Of a stretch of DNA of 64,000 nucleotides, positions 17,038-26,004 are shown piece by piece (within the stretch, counting starts at the first letter, position 1; the number at the start of each line of letters is the position of its first letter). The translations under genes and the position numbers were made by a program. Where the stretch lies: NCBI GenBank assembly GCA_002471825.1, contig DKQS01000002.1, forward strand, positions 62,001 to 126,000. Direction: 5' to 3'. This DNA is from Flavobacteriaceae bacterium UBA7302. GTDB lineage: Bacteria; Bacteroidota; Bacteroidia; Flavobacteriales; Flavobacteriaceae. The notes under the pieces are model-generated. The model had not been told where the DNA came from, searched no databases, and saw nothing but the letters and a program-made list of their open reading frames with translations.

Positions 17038-17547
17038 CTATTTTTGCAAACCGTCTATTTTCTTGGCCAACTTTTTGATCTCTTTGGACAAAGAGGAGAT
17101 TTCATTTTGAATTTCGTGGAAATCAGACCTTGAAGCGTTGCGCCATTGATCAATTTGTACTTTCTCACTGATTTCATCGCCCAAAACGGTAATTTTCTCT
17201 TGAATCTCTCCCTGAAGGTTTTCAAACTGCTTTTTAGGATCTTTCAAAGTTTCCTTGATGACCTGTGGTCCTACCGCTTTGATGGTTTTCCACATGGATA
17301 GGCTCTTCTTTACAATGTTTTCTTGTTCTTCGGAAGTCTTATCGGTTGTGGCTTTTTCAGTGAGTTCACTTAATTTTTGTTGCATGAAAACAAGCGCATC
17401 ATTGAAATCTGAAAACCGCTTTTCATCGCCATCCTGTACATGGGAAATTTTTCCACGCCATTGTACCTTATCGTCTCCATTTTCTTGATAGATACGCTGG
17501 TTAAAGCGCACCATAAAAGAAGCATTTTGATTTTGTTTCTTATCCAT
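17038..17547 (-). CDS. Unknown coiled-coil protein of the lipid-storage operon
   Basis: The frame is open further upstream, but the ATG at 17547 (MDKKQNQNASFMVRFNQRIY) is preferred. It lies just after the gpsA stop at 17558 and follows a purine-rich stretch. The protein has 169 residues: an N-terminal beta-rich block with VQWRGKISHVQDGDEKRFSD and a C-terminal coiled coil of about 50 residues (SSLSKEIKKLAKKIDGLQK). No family was recognised. Its place between gpsA and the regulator suggests a lipid-granule or complex-assembly role. Confidence 0.65.
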   Translation of the reverse strand: MDKKQNQNASFMVRFNQRIYQENGDDKVQWRGKISHVQDGDEKRFSDFNDALVFMQQKLSELTEKATTDKTSEEQENIVKKSLSMWKTIKAVGPQVIKETLKDPKKQFENLQGEIQEKITVLGDEISEKVQIDQWRNASRSDFHEIQNEISSLSKEIKKLAKKIDGLQK

Positions 17548-17557
17548 AATAAATCGT

Positions 17558-18559
17558 TTAACCTGGTTCTTTTTCAGAACCAACTTCGTGTTTGATGAGT
17601 CCGCGGAAGGCATCGTTTACCGTATTTCCTTCATACAAGACTTTGTAGATTTCTTTTGAAATAGGCATGTCGATATCGTATTCTTTTGCCAATTCCATCA
17701 CTACTTTGGCCGTTTTTACACCTTCGGCAACTTCATTCATTTCGCTGATGATTTGCTCGAGACTTTTTCCCCGACCTAATTGAAATCCTACATGGTGATT
17801 TCTACTCTTCGCACTCGAACAAGTGGCCACCAAATCGCCCATTCCAGCTAGCCCAGCAAAAGTGCTCTTTTTACCACCCATGGCGATACCTAGTCTTGTG
17901 AGTTCGGCCAATCCTCTGGTGATGATAGCGGCTCTGGTGTTATCGCCTGCATTGGCACCGTCTCCCATTCCGGAGGCAATGGCAATGATGTTTTTTAAGG
18001 CGCCACCAAGTTCGCATCCAATCACATCGGTATTGGTATATACTCGAAACAATCCCGAACTAAATATCGATTGTAATTTGGTCGCGATGGTGTCATCCAC
18101 CATGGCAATTACTGCGGCGGCAGCATTACCAAAATGTATTTCTTTGGCCAAATTCGGACCTGTTAATACGCCTGCAGGATGACCGGGCATGATTTCTTCA
18201 ATAATTTCTGTCATTCGCATCTTGGTGCTTAACTCTAGACCCTTCGCAAGGTTGATGATGGGAACCCAAGGACGGATATGTGGCTTGGCTTCTTCCAATA
18301 CAGTTCTGAAACTTTGAGCCGGAACTCCCATGACTACAACATCGGCCTCCTTGACCGTTTCGGCGATGGAGTTGGATGCTTTTAGACTTGGTGTTAATTT
18401 GGCATCAGGCAAATACTTTTCATTGGTGTGCTGCGTATTGATTTCCTCAACGGTATCAGGATTTCTTGCCCAGATAATGGTATCGGTATTCTTTGCAGTC
18501 AATGAGGCTACGGTTGTTCCCCAAGATCCGCCGCCAAGTAGTCCAACTTTTAGTTTCAT
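17558..18559 (-). CDS. gpsA: NAD(P)-dependent glycerol-3-phosphate dehydrogenase
   Basis: A protein of 333 residues. KVGLLGGGSWGTTVASLTA is the N-terminal nucleotide-binding GxGxxG fold, GVPAQSFRTVLEEAKPHI and NLAKGLELSTKMRMTEII are typical GpsA blocks, and CELGGALKNIIAIASGMGDG carries the catalytic Lys region. It reduces dihydroxyacetone phosphate to sn-glycerol-3-phosphate in the cytosol. It lies 17 bp after the acyltransferase fusion, so the first substrate of glycerolipid synthesis is made by the same operon that consumes it. Confidence 0.96.
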   Translation of the reverse strand: MKLKVGLLGGGSWGTTVASLTAKNTDTIIWARNPDTVEEINTQHTNEKYLPDAKLTPSLKASNSIAETVKEADVVVMGVPAQSFRTVLEEAKPHIRPWVPIINLAKGLELSTKMRMTEIIEEIMPGHPAGVLTGPNLAKEIHFGNAAAAVIAMVDDTIATKLQSIFSSGLFRVYTNTDVIGCELGGALKNIIAIASGMGDGANAGDNTRAAIITRGLAELTRLGIAMGGKKSTFAGLAGMGDLVATCSSAKSRNHHVGFQLGRGKSLEQIISEMNEVAEGVKTAKVVMELAKEYDIDMPISKEIYKVLYEGNTVNDAFRGLIKHEVGSEKEPG

Positions 18560-18576
18560 AGGTTCGTTTTAGTTGA

Positions 18577-21500
18577 TTAGTTTTCTAGTTCCTCTAGGAA
18601 TAAATTTCGTACTTCCTCCACATAGGTATCAATGTTTTTTGGCTTCCATCCAGAGGTATCTACTGGATCTAACACCACAACTTCGATATGGGTTGGTTTG
18701 AAGAAATTACTTCCTTTAGGCATTGCCATATAGGCATTTTTGATCACAATTGGAATGATGGGTACTCCCGCTTTCATGGCCAAATGGAAGGCACCCTTTT
18801 TGAATTTTCCTAGTTGTTTGCTTCCACTTCTGGTTCCTTCAGGCGCTATGACAATGGAGGTTCCATCTTTCAATGCATCAACAGCAGGTTTTAAGGCTTT
18901 GATGGCCTTTTCACGATTGGATCGGTCTACAAAAATGGCACCAAGTGCTTTGAAAATTGGTCCGATGGGAGAATACTCCAACTCTTTTTTGGCAACCCCG
19001 GTGATGTCTTTTCGTAAGATTTTTAAAAGGATGAAAAAATCTGCCGAACTCTGGTGGTTGAAACAGAATACCGCAGGTCTATAATCTTCAAGGTTTTGTT
19101 TTCCTTTGATATTGATGTCCAAGCCTGCTAGTCTTGTTCCTAAATCACCAACGCTAGAAAATGTTGTATTGGCTGCCTCTTTTTTATTCATGGTCACCAA
19201 TCCTCGAGCAATTCCTTTGACTGCAGATGGGTAAATACTGGCGCCTGCCAATACGGTACGTACCCCATTCACCAAAGGTTTTTTGGTAGTGTCTTCAAAT
19301 CGGAGGATGGGCCATTCGTTTTCGAAAGCTACTTGAGACAATCGATTATCTGGATTGGTAGCCACCGGATTTCCTACAATTTCTAGTAGTGGGTAGTCGT
19401 CGAAACTATCGGTATAGAAAAAACTCTTGGATAGGTCAATATTGTTTTCTTTGGCAAACTTTCTACCTGCACGTGCTTTTCCTTCATTCCAACACATTTC
19501 GGTGATAATACCGGTAAAGGCTTTGCGTTGTACCTCGAGTTCGGTGCAGTAAATATTTTCAATTCCCAATTCCTTGGCCACGGGTTCGATTTGATATCGC
19601 GTTGCTGCGGATATGATTACTACGCGATGTCCTTTGTCTAAATGCGACTGAATGAGCTTACGAGATTCTGGATAAATGGTCGGTTCCAAATAGTTCGTAA
19701 ATACTTCTTCGCCAAGTTTGATGAATTCCTTTTCCTTGATGCCCTTCAATCCGAATGCCGAAACTTTTGTGAGCGTTTCAAAATCTCTATTCCCGGAAGC
19801 GTAGAGTAGGATGGTGGCAAATTGAAGTAACAATTCTTTCGCTGTCGATCGTCCGCTCAACAACCTGGACTGCACAAATTTCTTTGCGGAAAAGTCGTTG
19901 ATTAGGGTGCGATCTAAATCGAAGAAGGCAGCGATATGTGGTCCTTCCTCATTGTTGTCAATTTTGCTATGTGTTTCTGGATGTTCATATCCAGGCACGT
20001 ACTTTGGCGTAGTTGCCTTGGTACCTTTTTTATCCAAATGATATTCTAGCTCTTGAAGGTATTCAAGTCGCTCAGATAATTGTTCTAAAGTTTCAGACCA
20101 ACGTTCTAATCCTTCCAAATCAATTTTCTTATTCATCGGGATTAGATTCGCATTTTTTGCAAAACGCAAGGCACTAACCAAAAACGGTTTGGATACAGAA
20201 TCCAATCGATTGATTTTCGATTTCCAATGCAGTTCTTTTCCTTTGAACAAGCACAATTGAATGAAATCCTCTTCATTAAAGGCATCTTCCAAATCCCATC
20301 GATACAAAGTATGGCAAGCTATTTTATTGGCTTCCACATAAATTTGTAGCAATCCTTTTGAAACAAATAGTTTTTGATTGGAAAGTAGTTTTTCAATCTT
20401 CTTTCTCGGATTCGTAATGATGTTTCGCCAATCAGGATCAAACAATTCTAATTCGGCCTCAATCTCAGAACTAAACTGTGGCTTGTTGGTATAAAAGAAT
20501 TCAAATTTGAAGAGATTCCTCAAATTCATAATTTCCTTCCAGAAGGTAATGAGTCGGTCTGGCGATTTGTCATCTTTAATTTTTACCAAGGCCATTTCAA
20601 TAAAGGCACGGTGATACAAATGTGCCGAGGCCATATTGGCATAATACATAGCCGACAAAAACTCACTAGGAGCGAGGCTGTATTCAACTTTGTAACCTGC
20701 TTTGAATTTTTGAACGATTCCGGCTCTCTTAAGTAGATTCAAAGACTTTTGCACGGTTGCTTGAATGCGGTCTCCACGATCTATAAGTACATTCTTTTTT
20801 CTGCGTTCGATGTAATTCATCAATTTCAGTACGCTGAAATCGATCTCCTTTTTGGTCAAGGCGAAATTGTTCAAAAGCACATTACAAACCAAAGAAACCG
20901 TTGTAACTGGGGTAATGCTATTCGCCTTGTGAATTAACTCAAATGCAAAACGTGGGAGTGTGTATTTTTTAGAGTAGCTATCTTCTCCAATATCCGGAAT
21001 AACGGCATCGTGATGTTCAGTGGCATCTACTGGATCGCCAAATCGGATGGCTGCCTTACCATATTGATTTCCTAATTTTTGGAAGTAGTTGAAGAACTCT
21101 AGTAAGTTTTCAGATTTCTTTTCTTTTCCTTTGCCTTGTTCGGTCATTTCCTTTACATCGGGAATGAGATCGTATACAATAGAAACAGGAATGTATTTTA
21201 CCGGTTTAGCGCTCTGTTTCTCAGCTTCCATGATGTACTTCAGAATACCCATCTGCGGATACACTATTTTCCCAGTTCTTGAACGTGTCCCTTCAATGTT
21301 CCAAGTTAAGTGATCACCATTATCGATGAGCTGAGAAATGTAATGTCTGAGTGAAGCTTTGTAAATTTTATCGTCTTTAAAACTCCTTCTTAAAAATATC
21401 AATCCGGCGTTTTTACCCAATTGTTTCAATCCGGGGAAGGCCAAATTGATTCCTCCAAAAGAATAGGGAATGGGCATTCCATATCGAGCCAGCGTACTGA

Positions 21501-21816
21501 GTAAAACTAAAGTGTCTAAATAGGTTTTATGAGTCAAGATAAAAGCCACCGAATGTTGCCTCATGATGTTCATGAGTTTCTTGATTTCGGCGGTATCAAT
21601 ATCGATTTTGTTGTTGTAAGCTCTTGATAAAAGGAGTTCAGAGCCTTTGGATGAGATGATGTTGGCCACCGGGTGCTGTTGAGAGTACAATTCCTCAATA
21701 CAATTCCTGGCATCCTTTTGAACATCTTCTAGTTTTCTTTTGGATTCCTTTGCAATTTTTTCAAGTTCAGCTTGAAAATTTGAATTGTTAAGTATCGATT
21801 TTAGGGAACGTTCCAT
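18577..21816 (-). CDS. Three-domain glycerolipid enzyme: PlsB-type GPAT, HAD-IB phosphatase, PlsC-type AGPAT
   Basis: A protein of 1079 residues with three catalytic modules, all with intact motifs. Residues about 50-300 are a PlsB-like glycerol-3-phosphate acyltransferase: HKTYLD (HX4D at 96-101), GLIFLRRSF (138-146), NIEGTRSRTGK (173-183), IPVSIVYD. Residues 627-830 are a HAD-IB phosphatase: FFDLDRTL with D633 and D635, the Ser of VIISAATR, and YTDSFDDYPL. Residues 910-1060 are a PlsC-like acylglycerol-phosphate acyltransferase: NHQSSADF (HX4D at 921-926), FVDRSNRE, APEGTRSG. The chain could convert glycerol-3-phosphate to lysophosphatidate, phosphatidate and perhaps diacylglycerol; the phosphatase substrate is inferred. 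In Mycobacterium tuberculosis the same modules are split between PlsB2 (Rv2482c) and HAD-PlsC (Rv2483c) next to a WS/DGAT gene. Confidence 0.9.
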   Translation of the reverse strand: MERSLKSILNNSNFQAELEKIAKESKRKLEDVQKDARNCIEELYSQQHPVANIISSKGSELLLSRAYNNKIDIDTAEIKKLMNIMRQHSVAFILTHKTYLDTLVLLSTLARYGMPIPYSFGGINLAFPGLKQLGKNAGLIFLRRSFKDDKIYKASLRHYISQLIDNGDHLTWNIEGTRSRTGKIVYPQMGILKYIMEAEKQSAKPVKYIPVSIVYDLIPDVKEMTEQGKGKEKKSENLLEFFNYFQKLGNQYGKAAIRFGDPVDATEHHDAVIPDIGEDSYSKKYTLPRFAFELIHKANSITPVTTVSLVCNVLLNNFALTKKEIDFSVLKLMNYIERRKKNVLIDRGDRIQATVQKSLNLLKRAGIVQKFKAGYKVEYSLAPSEFLSAMYYANMASAHLYHRAFIEMALVKIKDDKSPDRLITFWKEIMNLRNLFKFEFFYTNKPQFSSEIEAELELFDPDWRNIITNPRKKIEKLLSNQKLFVSKGLLQIYVEANKIACHTLYRWDLEDAFNEEDFIQLCLFKGKELHWKSKINRLDSVSKPFLVSALRFAKNANLIPMNKKIDLEGLERWSETLEQLSERLEYLQELEYHLDKKGTKATTPKYVPGYEHPETHSKIDNNEEGPHIAAFFDLDRTLINDFSAKKFVQSRLLSGRSTAKELLLQFATILLYASGNRDFETLTKVSAFGLKGIKEKEFIKLGEEVFTNYLEPTIYPESRKLIQSHLDKGHRVVIISAATRYQIEPVAKELGIENIYCTELEVQRKAFTGIITEMCWNEGKARAGRKFAKENNIDLSKSFFYTDSFDDYPLLEIVGNPVATNPDNRLSQVAFENEWPILRFEDTTKKPLVNGVRTVLAGASIYPSAVKGIARGLVTMNKKEAANTTFSSVGDLGTRLAGLDINIKGKQNLEDYRPAVFCFNHQSSADFFILLKILRKDITGVAKKELEYSPIGPIFKALGAIFVDRSNREKAIKALKPAVDALKDGTSIVIAPEGTRSGSKQLGKFKKGAFHLAMKAGVPIIPIVIKNAYMAMPKGSNFFKPTHIEVVVLDPVDTSGWKPKNIDTYVEEVRNLFLEELEN

Positions 21817-21820
21817 TCAA

Positions 21821-22966
21821 TTAACTTAAAAACAATTTGGTAAATTTTGAAAAGCCTTTTTCCTGCCAGAACTCTGGGAAGAACAAACTCTCTATTTTTT
21901 CTATTGTCGATTTTTCGTGATTTTCGGCAAGATTGTATTTCAAGGCTTTGGCTACGGTAAGCAAAACGGTGGCATTGGCACCCATACCGGAATGCGATCC
22001 AAAAACTTCAATATTTTGAATGTCTGCTCTGTAGGTCTCCGCTTCTAAGCAATGCTTCCAAGGAACCAATCCGTCTGTTTTGGTGTAAATGCATGTAATT
22101 GGTACCTCCGGAATTTGTTCCAATTCCTTGATGAATTTTCGATTTCGCTCGCGCAGTTGCTTTCCTCTTAAAAATTCCAAGCTTTTGATGACTGGCGTTT
22201 TCATGTGTTTGATACCCCAAACCGGAGATCCGATGGTTACCAATTGTTCCACTTTATCAGGAAAGCGATTGGCAATCAATTTGGCAAAGATTCCGCCGCC
22301 GCTCCAACCAACCAAACTTACTTTTTGGTTGTGTATGTTGTAGATCTCATTAAGCCGTTCTTCCAATTTGGGAAGGTATTTGGAGTTGATCATGTTGACT
22401 CCGAGTTCCCACTTGTAAGTTTTGAATCCTAATGACCTAAGGTAACGTCTTACAAATTTTGTAGTGTAATCGTTTCCTAGGTAGGGTGGCATAAACAAAA
22501 CAGGCTTACGCTCGTTGGTTCTTCGCTTTGGAATAAAATAATACAACCAATGCATGGAAGTCCATTCCACCACAGACCTCGATTCAAGCAATACGTTGTA
22601 CAGTGGAGGTGCGGGAATTGTGGCATTAATGCTATTCACCACCTTGGTCAAACGTTTGATGTACTTTTCAGTTTCGAGATTTTCTGTTTGTTCATCAATC
22701 TCTTTAAGCACATATATCAAGGTAACATAGTCTCTATCAGGACCAAAATCCTCACAAATCGAAACACAACGATCAAACAATCGTTCTGCCGATTGTTTCG
22801 GTAGTTTTTCGCGTTTTAACACCTTTTGAATGCTAGGGTAGAAGGGATGCACCTTAAAGCAATCATTGATGATTTTCTTCGTCTTTTTAAGATCATTGGC
22901 TTCATTCGCCACCAATGCAATGACAAATTTTGTGAAAATCGTATATACTAGTTTGTTGCTTTCCAT
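21821..22966 (-). CDS. Alpha/beta hydrolase of the lipid-storage operon
   Basis: A protein of 381 residues. SLVGWSGGGIFAKLIA holds the nucleophile elbow GWSGG (S222). CIYTKTDGLVPWKHC gives the Asp region, and FGSHSGMGAN the likely catalytic His. The N-terminal 130 residues are helical and not recognised. The type with Trp before the Ser and GSPVWG after the elbow is common beside WS/DGAT genes. It starts directly at the stop of the monoacylglycerol-lipase-like gene and ends 4 bp before the acyltransferase fusion. Probably an esterase or lipase acting on acylglycerols; an acyltransferase function cannot be excluded. Confidence 0.82.
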   Translation of the reverse strand: MESNKLVYTIFTKFVIALVANEANDLKKTKKIINDCFKVHPFYPSIQKVLKREKLPKQSAERLFDRCVSICEDFGPDRDYVTLIYVLKEIDEQTENLETEKYIKRLTKVVNSINATIPAPPLYNVLLESRSVVEWTSMHWLYYFIPKRRTNERKPVLFMPPYLGNDYTTKFVRRYLRSLGFKTYKWELGVNMINSKYLPKLEERLNEIYNIHNQKVSLVGWSGGGIFAKLIANRFPDKVEQLVTIGSPVWGIKHMKTPVIKSLEFLRGKQLRERNRKFIKELEQIPEVPITCIYTKTDGLVPWKHCLEAETYRADIQNIEVFGSHSGMGANATVLLTVAKALKYNLAENHEKSTIEKIESLFFPEFWQEKGFSKFTKLFLS

Positions 22967-23902
22967 TTAGCTAGCTTCTTGAATCTTGGTATCGAGCCAA
23001 TTTAATAAATCTTGTTCAACTTCCTCCTTATTAATCTCATTAAGCATTTCATGGCGACCTCCTTTGTACAGCTTTAGGGTAACATCGTTGCCTGCTTTTT
23101 TAAACTTTTTGGCCACTTTCACCACGCCTTTTCCCATTTCTCCTACGGGATCACAATCTCCTGAGAATAAGTACACCGGAATGTCGTTCGGTGTATTTTT
23201 AAAAGTCTCGTAGTTGTTTATTTTTTTACTTCCCTTGATGACATCTTCAATCACACTTAGCGAGAAATTCTCAATCCGAAGTGGGTCGGCTTCAAACAAA
23301 TCCACTTGATGCTTGTCACGACTGATCCAATCTACCTGTGTACGATTGGGCTTGAATTTCTTATTGAACTCTGAGAAAAAAAGGTTTTTCAATACCTTAT
23401 TGCTCTTTTTCCGACCCCGAAAGGTTCGAATCACTTTGGTGCTAAACAAACCTACCGAGCCCAGTGTTTTCATAAAACTCGCAGTCCCTGATAGAATTAA
23501 GGCTTGCAGATCTTTTCCGTATTTGGTTACGTACTGGCGACTTAATAAAGAGCCCATGCTATGTCCAAATAAAATGATTTTGCGAGACGGGTATTCTTTT
23601 TTAATAATCTTGCTCAGTTTACGCATGTCTTTCACCGCATCTCTAAAATAATCGTCGCCATCATAAACACCTAAAAGATGCGTCGATTTTACCGATTTTC
23701 CATGAATGCGATGATCGTTGGCATAGACCACAAATCCCTCTTCTTGCAGGAATTCGGCAAAGTGATTGTACCGACCTGCGTGTTCTCCGATACCATGAGC
23801 CAATTGAACAACCCCTTTGATATGATCCGTTGCCGGAGTCCATTTGTAATAATGAATATCAACTCCGTCTTTTGTTGTAAAAGAATGTGTGCTGTAACTC
23901 AT
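22967..23902 (-). CDS. Monoacylglycerol lipase-like alpha/beta hydrolase
   Basis: A protein of 311 residues of the lysophospholipase/monoacylglycerol lipase type. GVVQLAHGIGEHAGRYNHFA is the oxyanion HG region, LFGHSMGSLLSRQYV the nucleophile elbow (S115), FSGDCDPVG the Asp (249 or 251) and GGRHEMLNEI the His (284). The triad is complete. Such enzymes release the last fatty acid from glycerolipids. It begins 1 bp after the WS/DGAT stop, so synthesis and mobilisation of neutral lipid are encoded together. Confidence 0.92.
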   Translation of the reverse strand: MSYSTHSFTTKDGVDIHYYKWTPATDHIKGVVQLAHGIGEHAGRYNHFAEFLQEEGFVVYANDHRIHGKSVKSTHLLGVYDGDDYFRDAVKDMRKLSKIIKKEYPSRKIILFGHSMGSLLSRQYVTKYGKDLQALILSGTASFMKTLGSVGLFSTKVIRTFRGRKKSNKVLKNLFFSEFNKKFKPNRTQVDWISRDKHQVDLFEADPLRIENFSLSVIEDVIKGSKKINNYETFKNTPNDIPVYLFSGDCDPVGEMGKGVVKVAKKFKKAGNDVTLKLYKGGRHEMLNEINKEEVEQDLLNWLDTKIQEAS

Positions 23903-23903
23903 T

Positions 23904-25727
23904 TTAGTTGCTAGTAAATCCGCGTAATAATTCTTTGAACCTTTGAACTTCTTTTTCTCTGCCTTTGATTTTTAATTTTTCTTGAATGAGCAACTCATCC
24001 AATAAAACTTCCCCTTTAGAAAGTTTGAACAAACTGTTGTCATCAATTTTGATATGAACCGATGGTCGCACAATTTTACGCTTTCGGTAATGGACTTTTT
24101 TGTCGGCAATGCGATATCCGATATCGGTGTCTTCGGTTTCGCTTTCAATTTGAAAATTATACGTAACGTTGGTCGTTTTTCGATTCACAAATCGTTGAGC
24201 GGCGATGTATTTCTTAAAGTCGGCAAAGAAAGCACTACTCTTCAGCTCTTCTTTTACTTTTTTGGTTTGGGTTTTCGCGTTGTTCTTAATGACCTCTTCC
24301 AACTCGTTGGCCGACTCACGGATGTATCTGGCAAACAAATCTGCATCTGGCATCGACTTGGCATTTGAGGTCGCCGTAATGGTAACCAAACCGTTGTAAC
24401 TAAAAGCGGCAATGATCAATCCGAATCCGTCTAAAACCGGTGTCAGTCCGAAGATTCCTTGAATTTTGTGTCCGCGTAAATACAAAGCACTTTGTGGCCC
24501 TGGAACATTGGTAATGGTGACATTAAAAGGCGGGGTAATAAACTCCCCCAATTTATATTTACTGTAAATTCTTGAGGCCAAATTGGCTACTCCGAAAGGA
24601 ACGGCTTCTGCCATTTGAGCCAATGATTTTGCACCCACGGTTTTGTGTTTGGCCTTTCCTTGACTGGTTTGAAACTGAATGTATTCCAAACGTTTGATGG
24701 GGTCTTCGATATGCGTACCGATCTTGACCAGCATGTTTGAAATCTGATTGTTCATTTTGTCTTTGCTTTCCTCCGTGCGGATGGATATAGGAACATTGGC
24801 TACCAAAGGCTGACTCGGTAATTTGTCTTTTTCCTTTAAATAGCGTCGCAATGCACCGGCACATATGGCTACAATGATGTCATTAACGGTAACTCCTTGT
24901 ACTTTTCGTAAATGATTGATTCTATCGAAAGAAAGTATGGCGGTTCCCCAAGTTCTTTTTGGTGAAACTGTGCTGTTGAAAATCGTTTTTGGAGTGCTGT
25001 AGCTCTTTTGAATTTTGATCCGATTCCCCTTGATTTGTTTATTCACTCGACCTTTTACAAAAGATAAAGCTGACTCACTAAAAAACTTTGGAAGTTTCAA
25101 AGGGTCTTTGAAAAAGGTCTGAGCACTTTTAGCCAATAATTGCACATCATCTGGCAGGCTATTGGGTTCGTATGGTTTTGGTGGTTTAATTTCGTTTTCT
25201 GCGTCTTCCTTGCTGGTATCAAACAATTTGCCCATAATGCCTACGCCAGATTTGCCATCAATCATCACATGATGTATTTTAGAAATAATGGCAACGGAAC
25301 CTTTGGGAACTTGAGAAACATTATCCAATCCTTCAATAAAACTAACCGACCAAAGCGGTCTTCTCAAGTCGAGCGAATTGCTAAAAATAGAAGAAGTTAA
25401 ATCCCGCAAGGTTTTCCAGTTGGCAGGATCTGGTAGTTTATACCGATGAAGATGCAAATCCAAATCAAAATTAGGGTCATCTACCCAGAACGGATAATCT
25501 ACATTGAATGGAACATTGACCAATCGTTTTCTAAACTTCGGGATCAGGTGCAATTTACTAGCCACAATCGCCTTAAAATCCTCATACTTCAGCGAGCCCT
25601 CTACCACTGTAAGAGTGGCAATATGCATTGGGCTAGAAGGAGACTCGGCATATAAAAAGGTGGCGTCCTGACCTGAAATCTGTTCGGCATTGACATCAAT
25701 GATGCTATCTATTAAACTTTGAATCAT
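23904..25727 (-). CDS. WS/DGAT acyltransferase with SCP2-like C-terminal extension
   Basis: A protein of 607 residues. Residues 15-470 are a wax ester synthase/diacylglycerol acyltransferase: RRPLWSVSFIEGL, the active-site HHVMIDG (152-158), and ITNVPGPQSALYLRG near the end of the catalytic part. It transfers acyl-CoA to diacylglycerol or a fatty alcohol, making triacylglycerol or wax ester at the membrane. Residues about 480-607 are an extension ending IKIDDNSLFKLSKGEVLLDE and LIQEKLKIKGREKEVQRFKEL. Its pattern matches the second half of the SCP2 sterol-carrier lipid-binding fold. It is the first gene of the lipid operon. WS/DGAT enzymes without this tail are normally about 450-480 residues. 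Confidence 0.92.
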   Translation of the reverse strand: MIQSLIDSIIDVNAEQISGQDATFLYAESPSSPMHIATLTVVEGSLKYEDFKAIVASKLHLIPKFRKRLVNVPFNVDYPFWVDDPNFDLDLHLHRYKLPDPANWKTLRDLTSSIFSNSLDLRRPLWSVSFIEGLDNVSQVPKGSVAIISKIHHVMIDGKSGVGIMGKLFDTSKEDAENEIKPPKPYEPNSLPDDVQLLAKSAQTFFKDPLKLPKFFSESALSFVKGRVNKQIKGNRIKIQKSYSTPKTIFNSTVSPKRTWGTAILSFDRINHLRKVQGVTVNDIIVAICAGALRRYLKEKDKLPSQPLVANVPISIRTEESKDKMNNQISNMLVKIGTHIEDPIKRLEYIQFQTSQGKAKHKTVGAKSLAQMAEAVPFGVANLASRIYSKYKLGEFITPPFNVTITNVPGPQSALYLRGHKIQGIFGLTPVLDGFGLIIAAFSYNGLVTITATSNAKSMPDADLFARYIRESANELEEVIKNNAKTQTKKVKEELKSSAFFADFKKYIAAQRFVNRKTTNVTYNFQIESETEDTDIGYRIADKKVHYRKRKIVRPSVHIKIDDNSLFKLSKGEVLLDELLIQEKLKIKGREKEVQRFKELLRGFTSN

Positions 25728-25755
25728 TTTTGAAGAATTCGTAATTATTGATTGT

Positions 25756-25784
25756 AAAAAATAAGGATTACGTATTCTTGCAAG
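25756..25784 (-). promoter_or_regulatory. Weak promoter candidate of the lipid-storage operon
   Basis: On the minus strand, CTTG (25781-25784), 17 bp, then TATTTTTT (25756-25763), each one mismatch from the Bacteroidota -33 and -7 boxes, about 30 bp before the WS/DGAT start codon. Confidence 0.35.
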
Positions 25785-25843
25785 TTAACTATTTTTAATA
25801 AGTAATGGAATAGCGAAGGAGGTTAATTTGTCTGAGTGAAAGC

Positions 25844-25915
25844 AAGGATGAGCGGATTATTTCATCAATGATCCTCCGCGGGATATTTTGCAAATAAAAA
25901 CCTTCTTCGAAGGCT
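25844..25915 (-). repeat. Second degenerate tRNA-Pro(GGG) tail copy with its upstream hairpin
   Basis: Reading the minus strand, a terminator-like hairpin CCTTC-TTC-GAAGG with a T run (25893-25915) is followed by a tail copy (25844-25877). GGAGG and ATCCGCTCATCC flank an AT-rich loop. It matches the 3' tail of the tRNA at 26170 less well than the first copy does. It lies about 161 bp from that first copy. Confidence 0.7.
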
Positions 25916-25972
25916 CTTTCATTTCCGTCGTATTTTATTCTCAAGCGAGCTTGCACTAAAATCCTTTGGAAA

Positions 25973-26003
25973 TAAAAAAACCACCTTTTTGGTGGTTTCT
26001 ATT
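25973..26003 (-). terminator. Terminator after the first tRNA-Pro(GGG) tail copy
   Basis: Minus-strand hairpin AACCACC-AAAAA-GGTGGTT followed by a T run and ATTT. It directly follows the first tail copy. Confidence 0.75.
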
Positions 26004-26004
26004 T

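Noticed and set aside
17548..17613. Longer start for the unknown protein of the lipid operon
   Set aside because: It would lie inside the end of gpsA; the ATG at 17547 follows the gpsA stop directly.
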